The position numbers and the translations under genes are program-made. The notes beneath the pieces are model-generated. The model searched no databases, was not told the DNA's origin, and worked only from the letters and a program-made list of their open reading frames with translations. 46,996 nucleotides of DNA from Planctomycetota bacterium (GTDB taxonomy: Bacteria; Planctomycetota; Phycisphaerae; UBA1845; Fen-1342), in the NCBI GenBank assembly GCA_018814045.1, contig JAHJAR010000020.1, positions 1 to 46,996 of the forward strand, in the 5' to 3' direction. Of this stretch, positions 1 through 9,412 are shown one piece after another (position 1 is the first letter of the stretch; every line of letters begins with the position of its first letter).

Positions 1-313
1 CACAGTCGACGATGTCGTAGCCGTCGAGGCGCGGCACGTCGGGCCCCAGGCCGGCCGCGTCCCCGCACCAGTCCGCGGCATCTGACGACCCACTCGGCGA
101 ACCAGGCGTCGCAGGCCGTGGTGGGCCGCCACCATCCGCGCTATGCGCCTGGAGTGCAATCGTGTGCAGCGCAGTCCGGCGCAGCTCAGCCACCCGCGGA
201 AAGTCGCCGAAGGAGTGCAAGACCTCATCGATCGAAACTCGGCGACCGCCGCGGCGCTGCTCGAAGAAGCGCGTTACCACCTCTGCAACGTCGGGTTCTT
301 CGCCAGGTTGCAT
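1..313 (-). CDS. Partial protein, probable N-terminal region of a Ser/Thr protein kinase (runs off the left edge)
   Basis: An open frame starts at an ATG at 313-311 and reads to position 1 without a stop, giving 104 residues. The first part is hydrophilic (MQPGEEPDVAEVVTRFFEQ...), followed by a Gly/Pro/Ser-rich linker. The last residues before the edge, VPRLDGYDIVDC, resemble the segment just before the glycine-rich loop of planctomycete Hanks-type kinases (PxLxGYxIxxxIGRGGMG). The loop and catalytic motifs lie outside the window, so the kinase call is inference. It is divergent from the ECF sigma factor gene starting at 553; ECF-kinase neighbours are a known planctomycete arrangement. The ribosome binding site is weak. 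Confidence 0.6.
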   Translation of the reverse strand, partial: MQPGEEPDVAEVVTRFFEQRRGGRRVSIDEVLHSFGDFPRVAELRRTALHTIALQAHSADGGGPPRPATPGSPSGSSDAADWCGDAAGLGPDVPRLDGYDIVDC

Positions 314-396
314 GGCTCTGTCCCGCTACGGCCCGGAGGAGGACGTGACACCTGCGAGTGCTTCGCCACGGCTCTTGGTGCGGGTTGTGCGGCTTG

Positions 397-475
397 TAGC
401 GTCGAGTCTCCGTGCCCGACGTAGAGTGTCGAACACTCTTCGGTCTACTACGTCGAGCACGGAGACCCGACGCTA
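397..475. repeat. Long imperfect palindrome between the kinase-like gene and the ECF sigma gene
   Basis: Arms at 397-424 and 448-475 are 28 bases each and pair with about two mismatches around a 23-base loop. The outer ends are TAGCGTCG / CGACGCTA and the inner ends CGACGTAG / CTACGTCG. A related fragment (CCCGACGCTACG) is seen near 2586-2597. It may be a small mobile palindromic element or a regulatory structure in the divergent promoter region; the sequence alone does not decide. Confidence 0.7.
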
Positions 476-552
476 CCCGTACGTTTTCCCGTGGCGATGC
501 ACCAGGTCCTGTACCCTTCTGCGACGGAGTGTTAGCATATCATAGACGGGCC

Positions 553-1203
553 ATGTCACAACTGACGCCATCTGCTGCCGACACGCACACGATCGCGGCC
601 TGGTGCCACGCCGCGGCCGGCGGCAGTACCGGCGCCCTGGAAAAGCTGCTCTGGACCTACCACGGTCGTTTGCTGAGCTTCACCCGGCGGAAGGTGGGCG
701 TGGATTGGCAGGGCAAGATCGATCCGGAAGACCTGCTCCAGGAAGCCTACATCGCGGTCTTCGCCGGGATCGGTGAATTCGAGTATCGCGACGAGGACTC
801 CTTTTACCACTGGGCGGCGCGCATCGTCGAACATCGTTTCATCGATCACGTGCGGCGTTGGCGGCGGAAGAAACGTGCCGTCTCACGCGAGGCTTCCGCC
901 GGGCGACGCAGCTCAAGTGTTGCTTCGTTGCTGGAACGCGTCCAGCAACACGACGCGACGGCCAGCCAGGTGTTGCGGCGGGCGGACGCGGCGGCGGCGT
1001 TGCTGACGTGTGTTGCCCGCTTGCCGGACGATTACCGCGCGGTGGTGCAACGGTTCTACCTGCGGCAGGAGCCGCTGGCGGATATCGCGGCCGACCTGGG
1101 GCGTTCGGAAGACGCAGTGCGCCGTCTGGGCTCGCGCGCCCTCGAACGCCTCGCCCGCTGCCTGGGCCGCGCCTCGCGCTACCTGAGCACGCACGCGCAT
1201 TAG
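553..1203 (+). CDS. ECF-family RNA polymerase sigma factor
   Basis: A 216-residue sigma factor with only regions 2 and 4, as expected for the extracytoplasmic-function group. Region 2 covers about residues 25-110 and contains KIDPEDLLQEAYIAVF and FYHWAARIVEHRFIDHVRRW; the region 4 helix-turn-helix lies near residues 155-205 (LPDDYRAVVQRFYLRQEPLADIAADLGRSEDAVRRL, read in two parts). The ATG at 553 was chosen because upstream in-frame codons back to 412 cross the palindrome and show no sigma-like sequence. No anti-sigma gene is adjacent. The divergent kinase-like gene suggests kinase-linked control, as proposed for planctomycete ECF groups; that is inference. Confidence 0.9.
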   Translation: MSQLTPSAADTHTIAAWCHAAAGGSTGALEKLLWTYHGRLLSFTRRKVGVDWQGKIDPEDLLQEAYIAVFAGIGEFEYRDEDSFYHWAARIVEHRFIDHVRRWRRKKRAVSREASAGRRSSSVASLLERVQQHDATASQVLRRADAAAALLTCVARLPDDYRAVVQRFYLRQEPLADIAADLGRSEDAVRRLGSRALERLARCLGRASRYLSTHAH

Positions 1204-1204
1204 C

Positions 1205-1300
1205 GCGGTTTCTCACCCTGTTTGCGCCTTATCCGAGCCGCGACCGTCAGGAAGCGGTTGCCGAAAAACCGCTTGCTTACGCGCGCGACTCGGCTCAGCG
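1205..1300. repeat. Dispersed inverted repeat, copy A (CCGAGCCGCGACCGT family)
   Basis: This sits directly after the ECF stop codon. The left arm starts at 1233 (CCGAGCCGCGACCGTCAGG...) and the right arm runs 1267-1295 (...GCGCGACTCGGCT), pairing imperfectly. The 30 bases before the left arm (GGTTTCTCACCCTGTTTGC...CTTAT) also recur before copy B at 5872-5897, so the repeated unit is longer than the hairpin. Other copies are at 5872-5966, 25905-25986 and 34174-34297. Confidence 0.75.
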
Positions 1301-1371
1301 TGTAGGGTGCGTCCGTTGACGCACCATCCTGATGTGGATCTGGGATTGGTGCGTCGGGGACGCACCCTACA
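1301..1371. repeat. GTAGGGTGCGTC-type inverted repeat element
   Basis: Arms at 1301-1326 (TGTAGGGTGCGTCC...GACGCACCA) and 1347-1371 (TGGTGCGTC...GACGCACCCTACA) pair almost perfectly around a 20-base loop. Repeats with GTAGGGTGCGTC ends are known as small dispersed, MITE-like elements in several bacterial phyla. It abuts copy A of the other repeat family. No coding sequence is present. Confidence 0.75.
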
Positions 1372-1468
1372 ATGCTGTTCTCGTGGCTGTCTCCCAAATC
1401 ACCAATAACCACGCCGGACAGTGTACCGTCCGGCGCGAGAGAGCCTTTCATAGGACTACTTGCTTGCG

Positions 1469-2314
1469 CTATTGTGCGACCCGTCTTCGCAGAACAGGCA
1501 GTGCGCCGAGCATCAAGAGCACCAGCGACGCAGGCTCGGGGATGCAAACGGCGTAGTTCACGTGCGACACTCCGAGACCATAGACATTGACGTCCCAGTC
1601 ACCTCCGGCAAACCCGTGGGGTATCATACGCAGCCCCTTGAAGGCGACGCCGCCGGCCGTGTCGTCCGAGTCGGTGATGTACAGATGCGTGGGGGTGATG
1701 CCCCAGAGCGTAATGGCATGGTACATGTCCGCGTCCCAAACCAGCAGTCCGACCGGATGGTCCTCGTCGAGCCGGGCGGAGCACCAATCGACCGGGTTGA
1801 TCGCCCAGCCGGCGGCACCGATCCCGCGTTCATTGACCGTTAGAATGGGGCCGAGAAGCCCCGCGCCCTCAGACGAGAGTGCCCAGTCCTGGTAACCTCC
1901 ATCGTCCCACGTCATGAAATCTTCTCCCACTTCACCGCCGTTGGCCTCGCCCTGGCCTCCCCAAGGCTTGTCCGCCGGCGACGGCACCGTGCCGCTCAAC
2001 ATGCCGATGTAGGGATTGAACCCCAATTCGTACTGCAACAGATTGCTGGCGCTGGCCATCCAGCAACTCATGTCGGGCTTCTGAAGGGTTCCGGCCGGTG
2101 GAATGAACCAGTTCTCGTCGGCGTCGTGCCAGTTATCCGTGTCCTTGTTATTCCAGTTGAGGACCCATTTCCCGGCCCCATTCAAGAACTGCTTGTTCGT
2201 ATCGACTGCGTCGGCCATAAGGTCTGCCCATGCCGCGCCCGGACCGAATGTCAGGACCGTTGCGCTGCCGACCAGCCAGATTGCCACTCTGCGTGATACC
2301 GTGCGCGACTGCAT
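1469..2314 (-). CDS. Secreted PEP-CTERM protein with IdeS/Mac-like cysteine protease signature
   Basis: A 281-residue exported protein. The ATG at 2314 is preceded by a clear GGAGGT site six bases upstream, and the first ~30 residues form a signal peptide (RRVAIWLVGSATVLTFGPGAAWA). The body carries three motifs in the order found in streptococcal IdeS/Mac (peptidase family C66, papain fold): MSCWMASASNLLQ (Cys84), YHAITLWGI (His199) and YITDSDD (Asp215/217), matching the IdeS LCGAATAGN, NHVINLWG and YVTDSDS. The C-terminus is a PEP-CTERM sorting signal: PEPAS at 259-263, a hydrophobic stretch and a basic RRR end, read by exosortase. The gene is isolated between repeat-rich spacers. Substrate is unknown; immunoglobulin is not expected. 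Loss of activity is possible. Confidence 0.8.
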   Translation of the reverse strand: MQSRTVSRRVAIWLVGSATVLTFGPGAAWADLMADAVDTNKQFLNGAGKWVLNWNNKDTDNWHDADENWFIPPAGTLQKPDMSCWMASASNLLQYELGFNPYIGMLSGTVPSPADKPWGGQGEANGGEVGEDFMTWDDGGYQDWALSSEGAGLLGPILTVNERGIGAAGWAINPVDWCSARLDEDHPVGLLVWDADMYHAITLWGITPTHLYITDSDDTAGGVAFKGLRMIPHGFAGGDWDVNVYGLGVSHVNYAVCIPEPASLVLLMLGALPVLRRRVAQ

Positions 2315-2852
2315 TGCTCTACCTCCAGTCCCCCGGGCCATTCTCAAGATCCACCGGTCACACGCCGGTGTCCTGTTTCGCCGGCCTTCCACCGGCCGGC
2401 GTGTGTCGTTCATGTTTCACTTGGGTAAGCGCCAAACGTCCGGGAAACCGGCGCGCAAGATCTGAAAAGCTGTCAGCCTTCAGCCGTGGGTCGCCAGGCA
2501 GCGCGAGGCGCGGCCGGTCGCGTTCTGCGGCGGCAGGGGGCCTTCTGGGTGAGTGTCCCCGCTTGCCAGTTGCGGGCACAGAGGCCCGACGCTACGCGAA
2601 AACCAGAGCGTGACGCGGGGGTGGCCCATCTCTCCAGAGGCGGGTTCGCGAATTCGGCAGTCAGTTCGTGTCCCCCAAGGCTGAAGCCATGGGCCACCCA
2701 CCTGATGCTACTCGAGACGGTGAACGTGGCGGAGCGCTTGTCCACCAGTGTGAAGTTGCGGTTCCACGACGACGTCCGGTACGGAGCCTGGGCGCTACGC
2801 TTGGGACGTCGCGGTTGAGCCGGATGCTATTCCAGTGTCACCTGCCGTCAGG
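2315..2852. other. Gene-free spacer with several short palindromes
   Basis: No convincing gene is present: the short open frames show no family features and lack ribosome sites. The spacer holds an inverted repeat at about 2356-2406 (CACACGCCGG / CCGGCGTGTG), a segment at 2560-2600 ending in CCCGACGCTACG that resembles the palindrome at 397-475, and an inverted repeat at 2619-2699. No strong terminator for the enolase gene was found. Confidence 0.6.
2619..2699. repeat. Inverted repeat with GGGTGGCCCAT ends
   Basis: Perfect 11-base ends at 2619-2629 and 2689-2699 flank a 59-base centre, giving a compact MITE-like layout. No target duplication was recognised. Confidence 0.6.
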
Positions 2853-4609
<1,757 letters not shown>

Positions 4610-4962
4610 ACTGCCTCCGCACCGGCGCTGTCCCCGGCGACAGATTCTACCGCCCACTCGGCGGTGGCGGAAAGTGTTCTCGGACCTCCGCGGTGTCGCA
4701 GCACAGTGTCACAGCGTCGGCCGGGATCGCTCACGACCGTCATTCTGGCAGCCTGTTACACATCGGTAGCAAAATCGGAATCGCTGAACCTCACCCCGCT
4801 TTGCACGAATAATCCTGGTAGTCACTGCTGGTATGCGAACGCCGCCGTGACTGAGCCGGTTTGGCCCCACTTTTGCCAGCATGCTGACGTACACTGGTAT
4901 CGGGCGAGCCGACCGGGCAAAATGGAGCCGGGCAATAACGCCGTTGTGCAAGGAATACTGCC
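4610..4962. other. Divergent intergenic region, nothing recognised
   Basis: This 353-base stretch separates the lipoprotein (-) and htpX-like (+) genes and must hold both promoters. No convincing -35/-10 pair, repeat or small gene was found. Confidence 0.5.
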
Positions 4963-5820
4963 ATGCGTTTCTTCAATCACGTCAAGACCGCCGCCCTCCT
5001 CGGAGCGCTGATGGGGCTGTGCATGCTGGTGGGCTACTTCATCGGCGGGGCCAACGGGATCATCATCGGCTTCCTGTTCGGCGGGCTCGGCAACGTGATC
5101 GCGTTCTTCTTCTCGGACAAGATTGCCCTGACCGCGATGCGGGCTCAGGAAGTCCGGCGTGAGGACATTCCCTGGCTGTTCGACATGGTCGAACGGCTGG
5201 CTCAGCGTGCCGGCCTGCCGATGCCGCGCGTGTACGTTTGCGCCCAGGCCGCCCCGAATGCCTTCGCCACCGGCCGCAGCCCGCGTCACGCCGTCGTGGC
5301 CGTTACGGAGGGCATGCTGCGCAACTTCCCGCCTCAGGAAATCGAAGGTGTGGTGGCCCACGAACTGGCCCACATCAAACATCGCGACATGCTGATCTCG
5401 ACCGTGGCTGCCACCATCGCCGGCATGATCAGCGCGGCGGGTTGGATGCTGTTATTCTTTGGCGGTGCCGGGGGCCGCCGCGACAACCCGCTGGGCGCCA
5501 TCGGGGCTATCGCCATGATGATCCTGGCTCCGATCGCGGCCGGCCTGATTCAGGCGGCCATCTCGCGCCAACGGGAATTCGCGGCCGACTCGTATGGTGG
5601 CGAATTGACCGGCGATCCGCTCATGCTGGCCGGCGCCTTGCAGCGGCTGGAGGGAATGAACCAACGTATCCCGACCAACACTAACCCGGCGTTCCACAAC
5701 CTGTACATCATCGAGCCGCTGGCGGCCGGCGGGGCAACGTCGCTATTCGGCACGCATCCGTCGACCGAGAAACGAATCGCCGCCCTGCGCGAGCAGGCCG
5801 CCCGCATGCGCAGCGCCTAG
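4963..5820 (+). CDS. htpX: HtpX-family membrane zinc metalloprotease (M48)
   Basis: A 285-residue inner-membrane protease of the type that degrades misfolded membrane proteins. Two hydrophobic segments occupy about residues 8-50, the HExxH zinc site is HELAH (His133, Glu134, His137), two more hydrophobic segments lie at about 147-168 and 178-200, and the third zinc ligand Glu205 sits in REFAADSYG. The C-terminal GTHPSTEKRIAAL segment is typical of HtpX. An AAGGA site precedes the ATG. It stands alone; a dispersed repeat copy follows the stop. Confidence 0.93.
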   Translation: MRFFNHVKTAALLGALMGLCMLVGYFIGGANGIIIGFLFGGLGNVIAFFFSDKIALTAMRAQEVRREDIPWLFDMVERLAQRAGLPMPRVYVCAQAAPNAFATGRSPRHAVVAVTEGMLRNFPPQEIEGVVAHELAHIKHRDMLISTVAATIAGMISAAGWMLLFFGGAGGRRDNPLGAIGAIAMMILAPIAAGLIQAAISRQREFAADSYGGELTGDPLMLAGALQRLEGMNQRIPTNTNPAFHNLYIIEPLAAGGATSLFGTHPSTEKRIAALREQAARMRSA

Positions 5821-5871
5821 CCGTCGATACGCGTATAGCGGAGGGGGGCCTTGCCGTGGCCGCGCTGGTGT

Positions 5872-5966
5872 GGTTTCTCACGCTGTTTGCATCTTATCCG
5901 AGCCGCGACCGTGAGGGAGCGGTGCCCCTCGTGCGCAAGGACCGCTTCCTTACGGGCGCGGCTCGG
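5872..5966. repeat. Dispersed inverted repeat, copy B
   Basis: The left arm starts at 5898 (CCGAGCCGCGACCGTGAGGG...) and the right arm is 5941-5966 (ACCGCTTCCTTACGGGC...GCTCGG). The lead-in (GGTTTCTCACGCTGTTTGC...CTTAT) matches copy A. As with copy A it lies just after the stop of a plus-strand gene. Confidence 0.75.
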
Positions 5967-6000
5967 TTCAGAGATAATGTTCCACTCACGACCAACTTCG

Positions 6001-6309
6001 CTAGCGCCGCTGGCCGCCGTGTCGTTTCTTCTTGCGGCCTCGTTCCCACGCTGGCAGGCGGGCCTCCCGGATACGCAGCGCAAGCCAGATCAAGCAGAGC
6101 AGCGTCAAAGCCGCGGCGATCGCGGCTATCATCACCATGAAACCAGCCACGGTCAGCGACGACGAGCGCTGCATCGGCCCGGGCGGCTGGTTGGCGCCGT
6201 CGTCTTCCACCAGCGTCGAGACCCAGAAGAGGATCAGGGTTGCGGCCAGACAACCCGCCGTGGCCAGTCCGATCTTCCAGATTCGCCAGCGTTTCTCCCG
6301 TCTTGCCAT
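6001..6309 (-). CDS. Small two-helix membrane protein, unknown function
   Basis: A 102-residue protein with two hydrophobic helices (about residues 10-33 and 53-80), an acidic loop between them and a basic tail (RGRKKKRHGGQRR). The ATG at 6309 was preferred to an upstream TTG at 6321; no strong ribosome site is visible for either. No family is recognised. It lies between repeat copy B and the tRNA pair. Confidence 0.55.
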   Translation of the reverse strand: MARREKRWRIWKIGLATAGCLAATLILFWVSTLVEDDGANQPPGPMQRSSSLTVAGFMVMIAAIAAALTLLCLIWLALRIREARLPAWERGRKKKRHGGQRR

Positions 6310-6429
6310 AGTCGCACTCAACCGGCCCAGCGATCAGTCAGACGTCCGCGCTCATCTTACTGTCGGTAGCCGGCCGCCGCACGCTGCAGCGGAACTCACC
6401 GGCGCGCCGCAGCCCTCGGGCGCATGAAA

Positions 6430-6466
6430 GCGGGCGAGCCCGCGTTGGTTCACCAGGCTCGCCCGC
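6430..6466 (-). terminator. Hairpin terminator after the tRNA pair
   Basis: A perfect 11-base stem (GCGGGCGAGCC / GGCTCGCCCGC) with a 15-base loop lies just downstream of tRNA-Arg on the minus strand and is followed there by CTTTC. The T-run is short, but stem strength and position fit a rho-independent terminator. Confidence 0.6.
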
Positions 6467-6483
6467 ATCGGTGGTTAGTGCCA

Positions 6484-6557
<74 letters not shown>

Positions 6558-6571
6558 TCGGTGGTTCGCAA

Positions 6572-6656
6572 TGCCCGGAACAGGATTCGAACCTGCACGA
6601 GGTTAACCCTCACTAGGCCCTCAACCTAGCGCGTCTGCCAGTTCCGCCATCCGGGC
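6572..6656 (-). tRNA. tRNA-Leu (anticodon GAG)
   Basis: The minus strand gives a class II tRNA of 85 bases: acceptor GCCCGGA/TTCCGGGC, anticodon stem CTAGG/CCTAG around loop TTGAGGG (anticodon GAG), a long variable arm, and T arm GCAGGTTCGAATCCTGT. It decodes CUC/CUU. CCA is not encoded. First gene of the tRNA pair. Confidence 0.96.
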
Positions 6657-6927
6657 CTTGGTTGCGCGCTGACCTTCGAACCAGACATAGCAGAGTAGAT
6701 GGGCAAGGCCGAACCGTCAAGACTGAACCATAAGGCGGCGGGCAGGGAGCCTCCCAGGAACGACGCCGCACAAGCCGCGAGGTGCCGGGGGGTGGCGGCT
6801 GCCTTGCACAGCGGTCGCCACTTGGCCAGATGGCCGGCGATTCTCGTCGAATTTGCCGCGGTGGGCTCCGGCAAAACACGGCGGCGGCGGGTTGGTGTGC
6901 GGCGTCCGGGGCGATATAGTAGCCGGC

Positions 6928-8232
6928 ATGCTTGGCCGAACGCTGATACTCGGGAGCGTTTTCGCAACGCTCATGTGTGCGACGGTCGCCTGCCGGAATG
7001 GGGATGGGCATCGGTCGCCGCCTGACGCGCGCCGCCCCGTGATCAGGACGGAGGCGGAGCTGGCCAGCGAGCGGCAGCAGCGGATCGAGTCGGGTGAGGT
7101 CGTTCCGGCCGAAGCAGCACCCGTCGAAGAGCCCAGACCACGCGTGACAGCACGGCCGCCCCGGCCGGTGATGCTGAAGCCCGGACCCGGTACGATCGAG
7201 CCGGATATCCTGATCGTCAACGATTCAGTCGTGACGACGGCGGAAGTACTCTACTCCCTGCGGGACGCCATCGCCGATCTGCGCGATTCGCAGACGGCGC
7301 AGGGTTTTGAGCAGCAACTCATGCGCCTGGTGGCGACACACACGCAGCAGACCATCGGCACGATCCTGGTCCATACTGAGGCGATGGGCGGGTTAGCCGA
7401 GCGGGCCCGGGACATGCTCGCGGACTCGATCGAGCGTGAGATGGAGGCGCGCATCAACCAGGAGTTCGGCGGCAGCACGGCGCGTTTCGGAACACACCTG
7501 GCTCGTTTCGGGCTGACGCTCGAGCAATACAAGCAGATGATCGAGCGCGGGATGGTCGTGCAGCAGTACACGCGGCAGACGCTGATGCCGCGCGTGCAGA
7601 TTCGCCGCGCTGAACTGCTCGATGAATATCAGCGTAACATCAGCCGCTATTCGTCGCCCGAGTTGCGCGAACTGCTGTTGATCGAGGCCCCGTTCGAGAA
7701 GTTTCTGCCCGAGAACACAACCTGGGATAGCGCCTCACCAAGCGCGCGCGCCCAGGCCAAGCTCAAGGCTCAGCGGCACATCCGTGCGGCGGAGGCGGCC
7801 CTGAGCGAGCGCTCGTTTGCGGATGTCGCACGGGAGTTCTCGCGGGGGTTGCACGCGTCCGACGGCGGCGGTTGGGGGCAGATCGGGCGGCCCCTGCAAG
7901 CACCGTATGACACGGCCAGCCAACTCATCTTCGAGTACGAGCAGGGGCAGCGCAGTGAGCCGTTCGAGACCGAGCGCGGTTGGTTCATTGTCGAGTGCGG
8001 CCAAGTTGAGTTGGCCCGACAACTCAGCTTTGTGGATGTGCAGGATGAACTGCGGCGCGAGTTGAGCGAGCGACGGTTCAACGAGCTGGCATCCGAGTAC
8101 GTCCTGCGCCTGGCGGCAGACGCGACGATCTCCGCCCGTGAGGCTTTCATCACTCACGCGGTGCGGCAGGCCGTCGAGCCGGATTGGCCGGACAACGCGG
8201 CGGCTCTGCCCGCGTCCGACGCCACGCCATGA
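6928..8232 (+). CDS. Parvulin-type peptidyl-prolyl isomerase, exported (SurA/PrsA-like)
   Basis: A 434-residue foldase, probably acting outside the inner membrane. The ATG at 6928 starts a hydrophobic leader ending in MCATVAC, a plausible but imperfect lipobox; in-frame codons upstream look non-coding. A Pro/Arg-rich linker is followed by a helical SurA-N-like region (about 95-230) and a parvulin domain (about 244-365) with the typical FADVAREFSRG and DGGGWGQIGRPL segments and a closing FIVECGQ strand. A helical tail follows. It stands alone between the tRNAs and the dehydrogenase. Confidence 0.85.
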   Translation: MLGRTLILGSVFATLMCATVACRNGDGHRSPPDARRPVIRTEAELASERQQRIESGEVVPAEAAPVEEPRPRVTARPPRPVMLKPGPGTIEPDILIVNDSVVTTAEVLYSLRDAIADLRDSQTAQGFEQQLMRLVATHTQQTIGTILVHTEAMGGLAERARDMLADSIEREMEARINQEFGGSTARFGTHLARFGLTLEQYKQMIERGMVVQQYTRQTLMPRVQIRRAELLDEYQRNISRYSSPELRELLLIEAPFEKFLPENTTWDSASPSARAQAKLKAQRHIRAAEAALSERSFADVAREFSRGLHASDGGGWGQIGRPLQAPYDTASQLIFEYEQGQRSEPFETERGWFIVECGQVELARQLSFVDVQDELRRELSERRFNELASEYVLRLAADATISAREAFITHAVRQAVEPDWPDNAAALPASDATP

Positions 8233-8359
8233 ACGCTGCGCGATTGCAGGTGGTGGCAGCGGGTGGGTGAGACGGCGATTTCCGGCGCTGATCGCGGTGC
8301 GCAGATCACAGCGATGCCGGGGGGGCGCTGCACGTGGCTGGCGGCCCGGGAGGAGGATC

Positions 8360-9286
8360 GTGAGCAAACCCCGCATTCTGCTCGCCGGAGCGCTCGACGC
8401 CGATGCTGAGGCGCGGCTGGAGGGGGTGGCGACGGTGGTGCGCGTCTTTACGCAGGAGGAGCAAGTCCTGCGCGCAGCTATCGTTGACTGCGATGCCCTG
8501 GTGGCGCGCACGCATACGCCGGTGTCACGCCGGCTGCTGGAGGCCGGGCGCCGCTTGCGAGTGGTCGGTGTGGCGGGAGTGGGGGTCGATCGCGTAGATG
8601 TGGCCGCGGCCGAGGAGTTGGGTGTCACGGTTGTGAACACGCCCGCCGCTGCGTCGGACGCTGTTGCCGAGTTCACAGTCGGCCTGATGCTGCAACTGCT
8701 GCGGCCGATTCCGCAGTTGGCCCGCGAGTATCGCGCGGGACAGTTTGCGTCGTTGCGGGAGCATGGCCACGGGGTCGAGTTGGGCGGGCTTACGGTGGGG
8801 ATCGTGGGCATGGGGCGGATCGGGTCGCGGCTCGGGCGGATCTGCGCGGCGGGTTTCGGTGCCCGGGTGCTGTACAACGACATCGTGGAGGTGGGGCCGT
8901 TTGCATTCCCGGCCGAGCCGGTGGACAAGGCCACCATCTGGGAGCAGGCAGACATCATCACGCTCCATGTGCCGCTGACCGAACTGACGCGCGGGATGGT
9001 CGGCGGGGAGGTGCTAGATCGCTTGCGGCCGACGACGTACCTGGTCAATTCCGCCCGGGGAGCCATCGTGGACACCGACGCGCTGACAGTGGCACTGGTG
9101 CAGGGACGTATCGCCGGCGCCGGGCTGGATGTCACGAGCCCCGAGCCGCTGCCGCCGACGCACCCGCTGTTTGCCTGCGAGCGTTGCCTGCTCACGCCGC
9201 ATGTGGCCTCGCGCACACACACCGGCCTGCGGCGGATGTTCGCCGTCGTCGATCAGGTATTGGCGCACTTGGAGCAAGCGGAGTAG
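8360..9286 (+). CDS. D-isomer-specific 2-hydroxyacid dehydrogenase
   Basis: A 308-residue NAD-dependent oxidoreductase of the phosphoglycerate/glycerate dehydrogenase family. The Rossmann motif GIVGMGRIGSRLG lies near residues 147-160; the catalytic Arg is in VNSARGAIVD (about 232), Glu in DVTSPEPLP (about 260) and His in LLTPHVAS (about 280). There is no C-terminal ACT domain, so it is shorter than full SerA. A GTG at 8360 was chosen because AGGAGG lies immediately upstream. Motifs alone do not fix the substrate (3-phosphoglycerate, hydroxypyruvate or another 2-keto acid). Confidence 0.88.
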   Translation: MSKPRILLAGALDADAEARLEGVATVVRVFTQEEQVLRAAIVDCDALVARTHTPVSRRLLEAGRRLRVVGVAGVGVDRVDVAAAEELGVTVVNTPAAASDAVAEFTVGLMLQLLRPIPQLAREYRAGQFASLREHGHGVELGGLTVGIVGMGRIGSRLGRICAAGFGARVLYNDIVEVGPFAFPAEPVDKATIWEQADIITLHVPLTELTRGMVGGEVLDRLRPTTYLVNSARGAIVDTDALTVALVQGRIAGAGLDVTSPEPLPPTHPLFACERCLLTPHVASRTHTGLRRMFAVVDQVLAHLEQAE

Positions 9287-9313
9287 CGCGGCGGTGGAGA
9301 TGGCCGGGTGGGA

Positions 9314-9412
9314 CTAGCTAGCCTCGCCGCTCAGGTGGCTGAGGACGCGTTCGCGGCAGTTCTTCAGGTTGACGCCGAATTTCGCCAGGGCCCGTTGGGC
9401 GGTGCTGCCCTT
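9314..9412 (-). pseudogene. Untranslated remainder of the Clp-N protein after an in-frame TAG
   Basis: Reading on in the same frame past the TAG at 9415-9413 gives KGSTAQRALAKFGV, then NLKNCRERVLSHLSGEAS and a second TAG at 9316-9314. This is exactly the expected end of the second Clp-N repeat, with one sense codon replaced by TAG (a GAG-to-TAG change would do it). Read-through would give 150 residues. Confidence 0.7.

Noticed and set aside
2813-2852. Terminator after enolase
   Set aside because: Only a 4-base stem (CCTG/CAGG) without a T-run is present on the minus strand.
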